Source: Polyangia bacterium
GTDB lineage: Bacteria > Myxococcota_A > Polyangia > Nannocystales > Nannocystaceae
Reading direction: 5' to 3'
DNA length: 64,000 bases
NCBI GenBank assembly: GCA_030429545.1
Contig: JAUIFF010000015.1
Location: 1-64,000, forward strand
Positions 42,975 to 53,274 of this stretch are shown here, piece by piece (the first letter of the stretch is position 1; the number at the start of each line of letters is the position of its first letter). The notes under the pieces were generated by a model. The model had not been told where the DNA came from and did not search any database. It saw nothing but the letters and a program-made list of their open reading frames with translations. Position numbers and translations under genes: made by a program.

Positions 42975-43002
42975 AAAGCCCGGCACAGGCCGGGCTTTTT
43001 TT
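42974..43002. terminator. Rho-independent terminator between convergent genes
   Basis: Stem GCCCGGC / GCCGGGC with loop ACAG, four A before and seven T after. Because the stem is flanked by A-run and T-run it can work in both directions, ending the SGNH operon and the convergent acidic-protein gene. Confidence 0.93.
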
Positions 43003-43018
43003 GATCCTCGCGCTCGCG

Positions 43019-45694
43019 TTAGCGGCGTCGAGTATTCACAAACGGCCCACGGCTGAGCAGGTGCGCTGCCCGGGCCAGGCTTGTCAGCGGCGTCGGGCGG
43101 TCACTGGCCTGGCCAATGCTGTGGGTGACGTGGCGGTAGGCGAGCAGTTGGGTCTCGCGCAGCGAGTTGGGCTCTAAGACCACCGGGTCGACGACAACCT
43201 TGGCCTGGCTCGCTTGTATTTGCACAGGTGTCGCCGGCGGGGCGGCAGGTGCCACGGAGGGCAGGGGCAACGGGGCAGGGGGGGCCTTGATGCTGGGTGC
43301 TGCATCGTCGGCAAACACATCGCCAAACGGGTCGTCGCCATCGTCGGCAAACGGGTCGTCTTCGTCGAGCTCTTCGGCTCCGGCATCGGTTGTAGCTTCG
43401 GCCACAAGCGTGTCTTCAGCGTTTTTGGTGGACGATTCTTCGGGCTCATCCGACTCCGAGATTTCGGCGAAAATGTCGGCATCGTCGGCTGTGAGGTCGT
43501 CGGCTTCGGGAGTCGTTTGTGCTACCTCGACATCGGCCACAGGGGCCTCGGCCTCAACCGGGGCATCGGTTTCAGCGTCGGCCTCGGCCTCAACCGGGGC
43601 ATCGGTTTCAGCGTCGGCCGTAGCCTCGACGTCCGAATCGCTGGCGTCGGCCTCCGACTCGACATCCGAATCGGCAGCCTCGGTTTCAGCATCGGCAGCC
43701 TCAACCGCGGCATCAGTTTCAGCGTCGGCCTCGGCCTCAACCGGGGCATCGGTTTCAGCATCGGCCGCAGCCTCGACGCCCGAATCGCTGGCGCCGGCCT
43801 CCGCCTCGACGGCCTCGGTTTCGCCAGCGGTTTCGGCCTCGAGCTCAGCACCCGCATCGGTTTCAGCATCCGCGGTTGCGGCTTCAACAGCATCTTCAAC
43901 AGCTGTGTCGGCGGCATCCTCGGTCGCAGCCGCGTCGGCGGCAACCTCATCCTCGGAGCCAGTCGCGTCGTCAGGAGCCCCATCGTTGGAGTCAGCCACG
44001 TCGGCGGCTATCTCCTCGGACTCGGTTGCTGTTTCGTCGCTCGCGTCTTCGATGTCGTTGGCCGCAGCTTCGATGTCTTCGGCAGTTTCCTCGGACTCCC
44101 TGGCAGCTTCGCCGTCGATGTCGTTGGGTGCAGCTTCGATGTCTTCGGCAGTTTCACCAGCGGCATCAGTTGCAGCATCATCGGTCTCGGCCGCTACTTC
44201 ATCGGTAGCCTCAGTCGCCGCATCGTTGGCATCGCCCGGGTCTGCGACATTCTCGGCAGTCTCAGTCTCGGCTTCGCTAGCCTCGACATCGCCGTCTCCA
44301 GATGTATCTGCAAGATTCTCCGCGTCAGCTTCGGAGTCGTTGCCAGTGTCGTCTCCCGCAGCTTCAGCCTCGTCAGTGGCCTCGCCACTGGCTTCCACGG
44401 CAGCTTCGGCATCGTCATCCGTTTCGGCGTTGGCTTCCACGGCAGCTTCGGCATCATCGTCATCCGTTTCGGCGTTGGCTTGCTCGGCAGCTTCGGTATC
44501 GACATCAGTGTCGTCACCCGCGGCTTCGGCCTCCACGGCAGCTTCGGCATCGACATCAGCTTCGGCTTCGGCTTCGGCTTCGGCTTCGGTATCTTCACCA
44601 GCGTCGGCGTTGGCTTCAATGGCAGCTTCTTCGTCGCCACCCGCTGCGGTCTCGGCATCTTCTTCAGTTGATTCAGCGTCGGCTTCGGTCGGTGTTTCGA
44701 GCTCGTCGCTCGCGTCGGCAGCTGCCTCATCATTTGCAACGTCAGTGTCGACTCCCGAATCTCCGGCACGCGCTTCCTCGTCAGGCGCATCGTCGGCAGC
44801 GACGTCCGCATCCTCATCCGTCTCGTCCGCTGCTGAAATGTTTGCATCTGCATCCGAATCATCGGCAGCATCAGCGCTGGCGTGTTCGTCCGACACCTCA
44901 GCCGTTGGGTCATCATCGGGTTCGGACACGTCAGAAGCTTCGAGCGCCGCTGCGGCGTCGGCTTCGTCCGTCTGCTCATCCGATGAGGCTTCGAGAGCGT
45001 CTGCTGGGACTTCGGCTTCGGCGGCCTCAAGTGCTTCGCTAGCTTCGTCGGTCGGCGACTGCTGTGTTTCATCACCGGTCGATTGCTCCGTTGCAATCGC
45101 GTCCTCAGTATCCTCGGCTGTAGCTTCCTGTGCGTCGGCCTCGTCGCCAGCTTCAGCGTCAGATTCTACCGCTGGGTCGGCCGAGGGTGCTTGGCTTGCG
45201 TCATCGGCTTCGTCGCCACCGGCTGCCGCGATCTGCTCAGCGTCGTCGTCCCCGGGGCTTTCATCCGTGTTCGCCTCGGCCTCGGCAACGAGCTCATCGA
45301 CAGCGTTGTCGCTCTCTGAGGAAGTTGCTTGTACATCGTTGCTGGCGGCCGCCTCGTCGGGTTCGGGAAATGCCGCTTCGGGGAGGGGCTCAAACGCTTC
45401 GTCGTCGTCGGTCATCGCCCCGTGTAGGAGGTCGTCGATCGCACTCGCTCCTGAGACTTCGCTGGGGGCGGACGAGTCAAGCACTCCAGCATCGTCATCG
45501 TCGTCGAGAAACGAGAAGACTGACTCGGATTGTTCTGGGTCGGGGTCGTCGACAGCGGGCGCCGGCTCCTCGGCCAAAAAGTCATCGTCGTCGTCGTCGT
45601 CTAGGAACACAAAGACGGGAGAGCGTTCGCTCGGCTCGGCCTGTTCGTCAGTGGGGGTCGGTACTTCGTCCTCGTCGCGATCGTCTCGGTCCAT
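43019..45694 (-). CDS. Very acidic Ala/Asp/Glu-rich low-complexity protein
   Basis: About 891 residues from ATG 45694, well placed behind AGGAAGACTGCA. The N-terminus has two FLDDDDD motifs (SPVFVFLDDDDDDDFL, SVFSFLDDDDDAG). The bulk is Ala/Glu/Asp/Thr repeats (EADAETDAPVEAEAD-like), then a second acidic cluster (DEDDPFADDGDDPFGDVFADD). A compact, less acidic C-terminus follows (LRETQLLAYRHVTHSIGQASDRPTPLTSLARAAHLLSRG). No signal peptide or membrane segment. Intrinsically disordered; repeats of this kind expand by recombination. A long plus-strand frame over the same DNA is the shadow. Role unknown. Confidence 0.75.
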   Translation of the reverse strand: MDRDDRDEDEVPTPTDEQAEPSERSPVFVFLDDDDDDDFLAEEPAPAVDDPDPEQSESVFSFLDDDDDAGVLDSSAPSEVSGASAIDDLLHGAMTDDDEAFEPLPEAAFPEPDEAAASNDVQATSSESDNAVDELVAEAEANTDESPGDDDAEQIAAAGGDEADDASQAPSADPAVESDAEAGDEADAQEATAEDTEDAIATEQSTGDETQQSPTDEASEALEAAEAEVPADALEASSDEQTDEADAAAALEASDVSEPDDDPTAEVSDEHASADAADDSDADANISAADETDEDADVAADDAPDEEARAGDSGVDTDVANDEAAADASDELETPTEADAESTEEDAETAAGGDEEAAIEANADAGEDTEAEAEAEAEADVDAEAAVEAEAAGDDTDVDTEAAEQANAETDDDDAEAAVEANAETDDDAEAAVEASGEATDEAEAAGDDTGNDSEADAENLADTSGDGDVEASEAETETAENVADPGDANDAATEATDEVAAETDDAATDAAGETAEDIEAAPNDIDGEAARESEETAEDIEAAANDIEDASDETATESEEIAADVADSNDGAPDDATGSEDEVAADAAATEDAADTAVEDAVEAATADAETDAGAELEAETAGETEAVEAEAGASDSGVEAAADAETDAPVEAEADAETDAAVEAADAETEAADSDVESEADASDSDVEATADAETDAPVEAEADAETDAPVEAEAPVADVEVAQTTPEADDLTADDADIFAEISESDEPEESSTKNAEDTLVAEATTDAGAEELDEDDPFADDGDDPFGDVFADDAAPSIKAPPAPLPLPSVAPAAPPATPVQIQASQAKVVVDPVVLEPNSLRETQLLAYRHVTHSIGQASDRPTPLTSLARAAHLLSRGPFVNTRRR

Positions 45695-45795
45695 TGCAGT
45701 CTTCCTAACGCACCCGTCCGGACCCACCCGGACACCGAGCCGATCTTTCGTGTTCGGTCGCGGTTGTGTCAATCAAAACAGCCGCGCTGCATCGC

Positions 45796-46671
45796 TCATA
45801 GCTTGATGCTATTGCGCGCGCAGGCACGCTTGAGGCCTGAACGCGAGCGTTTGGGGAGCTTGTGCATCACCCATGAGGCCTTTGAGCGCTGCTTGTTCCT
45901 ACACGCGGATACGCCCATCAACTTGAGTGCGGCGGTTGTTTTGTGCATGCGATAGCTTTTTCGCGCAAGCCGATAGGCTTGGGGGTGATGGCCCGCAACC
46001 GCTTGTTTGCGTGCATCAGCAAGGATTTGTCGCGCAGCTCGCCTGCGCTTTGCCGAGGTCGGTCGTTTTTTGTGCGCAGTCGAGGCGCGTTTTTTTTGGG
46101 GGGTGTTGGGGCTGACCTGGGGGACAGCCGATGCTTTCATCCCTGTGCTATTTGGCTCAAAATCAGGTTCTGTAGGGGCTAACGCTGGTTCTGACTCGCC
46201 CGTCTCCGGCCGCAACTGGGGCGTTGCTTGTCCCAGTTTTTCTTGGGTTGGCCCCGATGCGCGGGCTGTCGGCACGTCGACCGGCTGGCGCCAAATACCG
46301 AGCACTATCCAAGTGAGCAGAACACACGAGACGATGCCACTTGTGGCCCACGCGAGCCGCCGCCGAGAGAATGGTTGCTCGACATCTGCGAGCAGCGGCG
46401 CGATATTGCCAGCCTGGGTTTGCTGACTACTGACATCAACAAGCGTTGACCCCTCGGTTTCAAACAGCGCACTGTCGACGGCGAGGTCGAGTTCGCTGTC
46501 TGCCTCTGCGATCGCGTAGGTTGATGAGATCGCAGCATTGACAAGTTCTGGTAGCGCTAGAGCGGGCTCTGGCGCGGGCGTGGGTGACGAGCGAACAAGC
46601 TGAGGAATATAGAAGTCAGGAGTCGATGGGTCGGAAACAGAGTCATCAATCGTCGTGGCGGCCGAGCGCAT
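45796..46671 (-). CDS. Single-pass membrane protein with basic C-terminal domain
   Basis: 291 residues. An acidic, disordered N-terminal ~105 residues, one transmembrane helix (ATSGIVSCVLLTWIVLGIW), a Pro/Ser linker and a strongly basic C-terminus (KKRASTAHKKRPTSAKRRRAARQIL) leading into a TPR-like helix pair (AVAGHHPQAYRLARKSYRMHKTTAALKLMGVSACRN). The C-terminal type occurs in myxobacterial Ser/Thr kinases and membrane scaffold proteins. Upstream of the acidic-protein gene in the same direction and divergent from the TPR gene. Function not recognised. Confidence 0.7.
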   Translation of the reverse strand: MRSAATTIDDSVSDPSTPDFYIPQLVRSSPTPAPEPALALPELVNAAISSTYAIAEADSELDLAVDSALFETEGSTLVDVSSQQTQAGNIAPLLADVEQPFSRRRLAWATSGIVSCVLLTWIVLGIWRQPVDVPTARASGPTQEKLGQATPQLRPETGESEPALAPTEPDFEPNSTGMKASAVPQVSPNTPQKKRASTAHKKRPTSAKRRRAARQILADARKQAVAGHHPQAYRLARKSYRMHKTTAALKLMGVSACRNKQRSKASWVMHKLPKRSRSGLKRACARNSIKL

Positions 46672-46984
46672 CGCGCGAAAAATAGCCGGACTTCGGGCCG
46701 GACAACACCGGTGCAGAAAGATTCGCGGTCACCTGTGGGGAGCGGTCGGATCCTCTCCTTACGTGTGCGTACAACAATCTCGGATCGGGTACCGGCGTAA
46801 GCACGCGCTTGGCATGTAAATGCACATTCACCGAACCTGGCCGAGTTCGGGCATGGCCGGTTGCCAAACATTGAACGGTTTCGCCCATCTAGAATCCATT
46901 TGCGGGAATGACGCAAGTCCCACGGGGCGTAAAACGGCGGAACAGGTCGCACCTGTAGGCCTAAAATTTCGATACTCTGCCGGC

Positions 46985-49900
46985 GTGGCGAACGACGACA
47001 AACAACCCGGAAAGGGATCCCAGGGCCGACCTCCTGTGAAGCGCCCGAGTTCCGGAGCGAATCGGAAGATCACAATTCCCATCGACCTCGATATGGATGC
47101 ATTGGTCGAGGATGTGTTTGCGGCTGCAACCGACGACGATGCAGGGCAAGCCGCTGATGCGGCCGAGCCGACAGTGCCGAGCCCGACGTCGAAAACAAGT
47201 GTGCCTACACCAAATCCACCCAGCCCTCCGGGGCGTACACGGGAGAAGTCGGGGGGCACGCCAAAACCTGTAAAACCGGCGTTTGGTGGCCTGCCAACCC
47301 GGTCGAAGCGGCCCGCGAAATCCGGGCCTTTGCCCGTGGGTGGATTGCCGGTCCGCGGACGGTCCCGTCCGGAGTCAGCCCCCGTGAAGTTTGGCGGGTT
47401 GCCCAAGCGTGACACCCCAAAAAAGTCGGCCGAACCCCAGCCGATCGCCACGGCAACAACCCAGCCAGCCGCTCCGGTGGTCAAACCGAGTGGACAGCCG
47501 CCAGCCAAGTCGGAGTTAAAACCCAGCGACAGCGGTTCACGTTCCCTGTTTGCCCGCGCCCGGCCTGCATCGGCACCCGTGACCCCGGCGGCCCGAGGAC
47601 GTTCCGGGCCCGTGCTCGGTAAGCAGGCCGACACAGACACTCCTGCTGCCTCAACCCCGGCCAAGCCCCCCGTCAAACCGGCTGTGTTGTCGGCTTCGAG
47701 TAGTGGTTCGGGGCCGTTGCCGGTGCGCCCGGCGGAGGGAAGTGGGTCAGGTCCACTACCGGTTCGCAGGCCAACGACCGGGCCGTTGAAGCCAACGCTC
47801 ACGACCGAGGGTAGTGGTTCGGGCCCGTTGCCGGTGCGAAAGCCAACAACCGGGTCGTTCAAGCCGACACCGAGTGGGGCAGCCCCGAGTCCGGCGAAGT
47901 TGCCCGGTTCGGTCAAGCCAGCAGCGGTGCCAAAGCCGATCAAGCCGGTCAAGCCGGTCAGTGGCCCAGGCTTGCCCGAAAAAGATGTAGCTACAAGCAA
48001 ACCCGTGGTTGTGTCCAAGCGGATCCAGCCAAAGTCAGAGGCAAAGGACCCGTTCGCCCGCCAGGCGCTCGCCATGATTCACACGTTTCAGGACGAGCTT
48101 GACACCAAGCCCGACCTGTTTCGCGCCGCTCGCCTGTATTACGAGATCGCCAGGCTGCTCGAGTTTCCCCTCGGCGATTTGGAGCAGGCCCAGGCGGCCT
48201 ACCAAAAATCCCTCGGCCTCGCCCCCGACCACCTGCCGACAATTCGTGGGACACGGCGTGTCCTGCTCGCCCGCAAACTCTTCAAAGATGCGCTGGGCCT
48301 GTTTGACGCCGAGATCAAGCTGACCTCCGACACACACCGCAAGGCCAGCCTCAACCTGCAAAAAGGTCGTTTGCTCGAGGATCGCCTGACGGATTCACTT
48401 GGTGCCCGGGCGAGCTATTGCGATGCCCGTAGTTTGCATGCCGGCGATGCCGGTGTGCTCAAGGCCCTCGAGCAGTCCTACCAGTCAGCCGAGGACTGGC
48501 GCGATCTTGCAGATACATACGGTCAGGTAGCCAGTGCCGTCGAGCGCGACCCCAAACACCGGGCCGCAGCCGTGGTTCGTCGGGCACACATCCGCGAGGT
48601 TCAACAAAAGGATATTCGCGGCGCGGTCGAACTCTACGAAATGGCGTTGCACCTCGACCCGCACGCGGCTGGGGCATTCGCAGCGCTCAAACGCCTGCAC
48701 CACGCCGAGGGCCGTTGGCGCGACCTCATTCACGTGCTCGAGCGCGAGGCCCAGCAGACCGAGTCGGCGCAGTTGCGGGCGATGGCGTTTTACCGGATCT
48801 CGCGGATCCAGTCGGAGCGCCTAGGTGCCCGCGACAAGGCGATCTTGGCCCTCGAGCGTTCAGTTGCCGAGGCTCCCCACTACCGCCTCGTGTTTGAGGA
48901 GTTGATCCGTCTGTACGAAGCGGCGGAGCGCTACGACGACCTCGTGCGTTCGTATGAGCGGGTGCTCGAGCTTATCGAACAGCCACGCGAGCGCATCGGC
49001 GTGTTGTACCGGATAGGCGAGCTCTACGAACACCGCGTCCGCGACGACGAGACGGCGATTGCTCGCTACGAGGCCTCCCTGGCGATTGAGCCCACCTACC
49101 AGCCGGCATTGCGTGCACTTTCAAAGTTGTATGCCCGGCGCAAGGACTGGGATGCGCTGATCAAGATGAACATGAACGAGGCCGAGGCTGCGATCGACAA
49201 TGTGCGGGTCGCTGCAGCCCATGCCCGGATAGCGGAGCTCTACGAACGTCACCACAACGATCGCGACGCAGCGATTAAACACCACTCGCGGGCGTTGACC
49301 ATTCACCCCGGGTTGGCCGTCGCGTTTAAGGCCCTGGTGCGGCTGTTTACCGAGGTTGACCGCCACCATGAGCTTATCGAGCTGTATGAGCGGGGCATCG
49401 ACCAAAGCAACGACAATGAGCGCAAGGTCGCCTACCTGTTTCGGATCGGCGACATCTACACAGATGCGTTGCATGAGCCTGTACAAGCCGCCCACGCCTA
49501 TCGGCGCATTCTCAAAATAAATCCGCGTCACCTCGGGGCAATGCATGCACTTCAACGCGCGGCCGAGAGTGCCGGACGGTACAAAGACCTGGTTGAAGCC
49601 CTCGAACTCGAGGCCCGACACGCAAGTGATAGCAATCGGATTGTCCCGCTATTACACCGTGCTGGTGAAGTCCTCGACCGCGACCTCGACGACCGTGAAG
49701 GTGCCTTGGCACGTTACCGCAAGGTTCTCACGCTCGATCCAAAATACGAGCCCGCGCTCGCCAGTTGCGGTCGCCTCTACCACCGGATGGGTCGTTGGGA
49801 AGAGTTGCTCACAATCTACGAGCAGGAGCTTGCAATCTCTCCGGAGGGTCCGGCTGCGGTTGCCCTGCTGCAAGCAATGGGTGAGCTTTGTGAGTCCAAG

Positions 49901-52900
49901 CTCGGACGTGAGTCGCAGGCCATAAGTCTGTACCGGCGGGCTGTAGCGATCGACCCGCGGCACCGCCCGTCACTGCATGCACTCGCCCGAAGGTTGCGGA
50001 TTCGCGGCGAATGGCGTGAGTTGGTCGAAGTCCTCGATCTCGAGCTGCGTGGGCTGAGCGAGACCAAGGCGAGGGCACTCACCGCCTACCGAATTGGTCG
50101 GGTCCACGAAGAGCACATCGGCGATACCGCGAAGGCCCTGGCGGCCTACCAACAATCGTTGGCATCGATGCCCGACTACCGGCCGGCCGTCGACGGTATC
50201 GCGCGCGTACGGGCGCAACGCAAAGAGTACAGCCAGATCGTCGAAGACCTCGCGCGTGAGGCCCAGTCGACCAGCGAGACTTCGTTTGCCATCTCCGCGT
50301 TGCTACGGGCGGGTGAGATCTGGACCGAACACCTGCAAAAACCCGAGCGGGCCATCGCGTGTTACGAGTCTGTGCTCGAGCGCGACCCGAACAACCTCGC
50401 TGGCCTGATGGCCATCGAGCCGCTGTATCGCGCCAAGTCGGCCTGGCGATCCCTATACGAGGTCTACCAAAGTCAGGCCGAGGCTCTCTCAGACAAGGGT
50501 GCACAAGTGGCTTGCTTGCGGGAGATGGCGCGGCTTGTCGAACTCCACGGGGTCGCCGAACTCAGCGACCTCGAGCAGGTCTATCGCCATATACTTGTAC
50601 GTGCATCAGACGACGCGATCGCGTTGCAAGAACTCGAGTCGATGGCGCTCAGCAGCGACAACGAAGAGCTGCTGATGGCGGTTGAAACCCAGGCTCTCAA
50701 GGGTGACGAGGACCCATCGTTACTCGCCTCGTACCACGAGCGTATGGGCCAGGTTTACGAGCGTCGCGAACAGCTGGCGCAGGCCCTGGCCTCCTACGAG
50801 GCAGCCATTGCGGCCGACAGCGGTAGCCTGGGAGCGATGCACGCCCTGGTCCGGACGGCGACCGCCCTCGATGATCCACGGGCCATGGCAGCTGGCATGT
50901 CGCGTTTGGCCACCGCTGAGCGTTCAGGCGAGAAGGCGGCCGACCTGCTGCTGACGACTGCCAAGATTCGCCTCGAACGGCTCGACGACCCCGAGGGGGC
51001 AACCCGCGAACTCGAGTTTGCCCTCGAGCGTTGGCCCGACCACGAAGCGGTGGCCAAGCAGTTGCGTGTACATCTTTTGACCCTGCGCAAGCCCGAACGG
51101 CTGGTCGAGAAACTTTCGGCCGCCGCCGAATCGGCACGGTCGCAGGAACGTGCTGCCGGCCTGTGGATGATGGTTGCCGAGCTCTATGCCGACGACCTCG
51201 ACAACCTCGCCGGTGGTATTGCCCTGCTGCGGCGAACCATGCGGGACTTCCCCGAAGACATCGAACTCCTGATGTTGCTGGCCAACTTTTACAGCCGCAA
51301 CACCCAGTGGGCCGACGCCGCCGAGATGTTCGAGCGGGTTATCAAGCTGTCGTCGGATGTCGAGATTTTGTGTGACGCCAATTCGACGCTCGCGGTCATC
51401 TCGGCCGATCGTCTCAACAATCTCGAGCGCGCCCGCGGGTGCCTCGAGGCGGTGTTGCTGTTGCGTCCCGACGACCGCTCGACCCTGCGGATGTTGACGG
51501 ACATTCACAGCCGTCGCGGCGACCCCGAGGCGGCGATGGAAAGCGCCCGGCAACTGCTACGCGCATCCTCAACCCTCGATGAGCGGATCTCCTCGATCAT
51601 TCACCTCGCTGAGATCGAGTTTAAGGTCGGGCATCGAGCCGAGGCACTCGAAGTGCTGTTGAGTGCCGTGGCCATTGAAGGCCCTGGTGGGATGGCGGCC
51701 CGCGAATACAAAAACCACCTGACGCCCGATGACAGTTGGGAGGCCTACGAGGGGACACTCATTAAATACTTGCAGCAGCATGGAAATCGCGGAACGGCGC
51801 ATACCTCGGCGGAGGATACCTATCTCGAACTTGCCCGGATCCAAGCCAACCAGCTCGGTCGCCCGAAGCGGGCCGTCGCCACCTTGGAGATGGGGATCGA
51901 GGACGTCCGCGACGACCGTCCGCTGCGGTTGGAGTACGGGGTTTTGCTGCGCAAGGCCGGGCGGTTTGCCGACGCCGTCCGTGCCTATCGCCAGCTGCTC
52001 GAACGCTCACCCGCCGATAGCGATGGGTGGAGTGGACTTGTGCAGTCATATATGGCGCTCAAGCAAAACGAAGAGGCCGCGCTTGCACTCGCGCCGATGT
52101 GTGTACTGGGTACCGCGTCGGAGTCGAATATGCGTAGTTTGGCGAAGTGCCTCCCCGAACCAGGTAGCGCGGCGCTCAACTCGATGCGGGTCGAACTGTT
52201 GCGAGTGTTGGTCGACCGCAAGCCCGAAATCGCAACTGCCGAAACACTACTCGCAGTTGTAGGTAGTGCGCTCGCCAAGCTCTATCCGGTGGATCTACAA
52301 AACTACGGGCTAACGACCCGCGACCGGATTTCAGCACGGACCAGCAGCCCGATTCGCAGCATTTGTGACCGGATTGCAGGCATTTTCTCGGTCGAGGACT
52401 TTGAGCTCTACGTGTACCGCGGGTCAGGGACTGTCGTCAGTATTGATTACGGTAGTTCGCCGATCATGTTGGTGCCGGCACCTGTGTTGCGGCTACCCGT
52501 GCCCCAACAAGTGTTTACAGTCAGCCGGGCGATGTTTGCCATTTCGCGCAACCTCGAGGCCCTTTATAAGTTCAAACCACAGGACCTCAAGTTGATTCTG
52601 GCCGCTGCCGCCCGCAGTGGGGCGCCATCGTTTGGGTCGAATCTCGCGGATGGCTCGGCCCTCGATGAACTGCAGCGGCGAATTATGCGGGCGATGCCAC
52701 GTAAGGAGCGGCGTACACTTGAAGAAGTCGCCAAGCGTTACGCCGCCAACCCGACCGAGGACTTTGTTGCCTGGCTCAATGAAACCCGATTCTCGGCCAC
52801 CCGCTCAGCGGCGGTGGTTTCGGGAGACCTGCCGTCCTGTGTTGCGTTGATGCGCCAGGAGGACCAGTCGCTCACCTACCTCGAGGGCGAGGACCTGGTG

Positions 52901-52996
52901 ATCAACTCTGAGTTGGTCGCCGACCTCCTGCGGTTTTGGAGCAGCGAACAGGCGCTCGAGCTACGCCGTCGGGCCGGCCTGTTACCGGCGCGTTAG
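46985..52996 (+). CDS. Giant TPR-repeat protein
   Basis: About 2003 residues from GTG 46985; an upstream ATG at 46820 would add 55 unlikely residues. The N-terminal ~350 residues are Pro/Ser/Gly-rich and disordered, with three GSGPLPVR repeats. The remaining ~1650 residues are tandem TPR-type helix pairs of 34-38 residues (A.A.YRRILKINPRHLGAMHALQRA, ALARYRKVLTLDPKYEPALA and many more), over thirty units. The last ~250 residues differ (VEDFELYVYRGSGTVVSIDYG, AMPRKERRTLEEVAKRYA). No signal peptide or membrane helix. A large scaffold for protein complexes is likely. Transcribed divergently from the membrane-protein gene. Confidence 0.85.
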   Translation: MANDDKQPGKGSQGRPPVKRPSSGANRKITIPIDLDMDALVEDVFAAATDDDAGQAADAAEPTVPSPTSKTSVPTPNPPSPPGRTREKSGGTPKPVKPAFGGLPTRSKRPAKSGPLPVGGLPVRGRSRPESAPVKFGGLPKRDTPKKSAEPQPIATATTQPAAPVVKPSGQPPAKSELKPSDSGSRSLFARARPASAPVTPAARGRSGPVLGKQADTDTPAASTPAKPPVKPAVLSASSSGSGPLPVRPAEGSGSGPLPVRRPTTGPLKPTLTTEGSGSGPLPVRKPTTGSFKPTPSGAAPSPAKLPGSVKPAAVPKPIKPVKPVSGPGLPEKDVATSKPVVVSKRIQPKSEAKDPFARQALAMIHTFQDELDTKPDLFRAARLYYEIARLLEFPLGDLEQAQAAYQKSLGLAPDHLPTIRGTRRVLLARKLFKDALGLFDAEIKLTSDTHRKASLNLQKGRLLEDRLTDSLGARASYCDARSLHAGDAGVLKALEQSYQSAEDWRDLADTYGQVASAVERDPKHRAAAVVRRAHIREVQQKDIRGAVELYEMALHLDPHAAGAFAALKRLHHAEGRWRDLIHVLEREAQQTESAQLRAMAFYRISRIQSERLGARDKAILALERSVAEAPHYRLVFEELIRLYEAAERYDDLVRSYERVLELIEQPRERIGVLYRIGELYEHRVRDDETAIARYEASLAIEPTYQPALRALSKLYARRKDWDALIKMNMNEAEAAIDNVRVAAAHARIAELYERHHNDRDAAIKHHSRALTIHPGLAVAFKALVRLFTEVDRHHELIELYERGIDQSNDNERKVAYLFRIGDIYTDALHEPVQAAHAYRRILKINPRHLGAMHALQRAAESAGRYKDLVEALELEARHASDSNRIVPLLHRAGEVLDRDLDDREGALARYRKVLTLDPKYEPALASCGRLYHRMGRWEELLTIYEQELAISPEGPAAVALLQAMGELCESKLGRESQAISLYRRAVAIDPRHRPSLHALARRLRIRGEWRELVEVLDLELRGLSETKARALTAYRIGRVHEEHIGDTAKALAAYQQSLASMPDYRPAVDGIARVRAQRKEYSQIVEDLAREAQSTSETSFAISALLRAGEIWTEHLQKPERAIACYESVLERDPNNLAGLMAIEPLYRAKSAWRSLYEVYQSQAEALSDKGAQVACLREMARLVELHGVAELSDLEQVYRHILVRASDDAIALQELESMALSSDNEELLMAVETQALKGDEDPSLLASYHERMGQVYERREQLAQALASYEAAIAADSGSLGAMHALVRTATALDDPRAMAAGMSRLATAERSGEKAADLLLTTAKIRLERLDDPEGATRELEFALERWPDHEAVAKQLRVHLLTLRKPERLVEKLSAAAESARSQERAAGLWMMVAELYADDLDNLAGGIALLRRTMRDFPEDIELLMLLANFYSRNTQWADAAEMFERVIKLSSDVEILCDANSTLAVISADRLNNLERARGCLEAVLLLRPDDRSTLRMLTDIHSRRGDPEAAMESARQLLRASSTLDERISSIIHLAEIEFKVGHRAEALEVLLSAVAIEGPGGMAAREYKNHLTPDDSWEAYEGTLIKYLQQHGNRGTAHTSAEDTYLELARIQANQLGRPKRAVATLEMGIEDVRDDRPLRLEYGVLLRKAGRFADAVRAYRQLLERSPADSDGWSGLVQSYMALKQNEEAALALAPMCVLGTASESNMRSLAKCLPEPGSAALNSMRVELLRVLVDRKPEIATAETLLAVVGSALAKLYPVDLQNYGLTTRDRISARTSSPIRSICDRIAGIFSVEDFELYVYRGSGTVVSIDYGSSPIMLVPAPVLRLPVPQQVFTVSRAMFAISRNLEALYKFKPQDLKLILAAAARSGAPSFGSNLADGSALDELQRRIMRAMPRKERRTLEEVAKRYAANPTEDFVAWLNETRFSATRSAAVVSGDLPSCVALMRQEDQSLTYLEGEDLVINSELVADLLRFWSSEQALELRRRAGLLPAR

Positions 52997-53003
52997 CATC
53001 CTC

Positions 53004-53042
53004 TTGACAGGCTCCGGCAGCCCGCTACACTCGGGCTGCTGG
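53004..53042 (+). promoter_or_regulatory. Sigma70-like promoter overlapping an inverted repeat
   Basis: TTGACA (53004-53009), 16-bp spacer, TACACT (53026-53031). Overlapping it is an 11-bp inverted repeat with one G-T pair around GCAGCCCG / CGGGCTGC and a 7-base loop that contains the -10 box. No T-run follows, so it is more operator-like than a terminator. It lies ~245 bp before the release-factor-like gene, leaving a long leader. Confidence 0.5.
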
Positions 53043-53274
53043 AGTTGACATGTGCAAGCGAACAGATAGCAAGCAAATCGACCGTCGCCGCCTCGGCGAG
53101 GGTAGTCGATGTGGTTTTGCCGCTTGGCATGGTTGACCGAAAGCACTGACTAAAAACACATGTCATTCGCACATCCGGTGCGCGTGATGATTGGTCGTCG
53201 GCGGACGAACGAGCACACACGCTCGAGGCCCGCCGGTTCGGATAGTTGTGCCAAAAAACAGATAGGAAAGTGTG

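Noticed and set aside
43167..45806. A 879-residue Ser/Ala-rich plus-strand open frame
   Set aside because: It is the complement of the acidic-protein gene, whose minus-strand start has a good ribosome binding site. The plus reading is almost pure Ser/Ala from codon complementarity.
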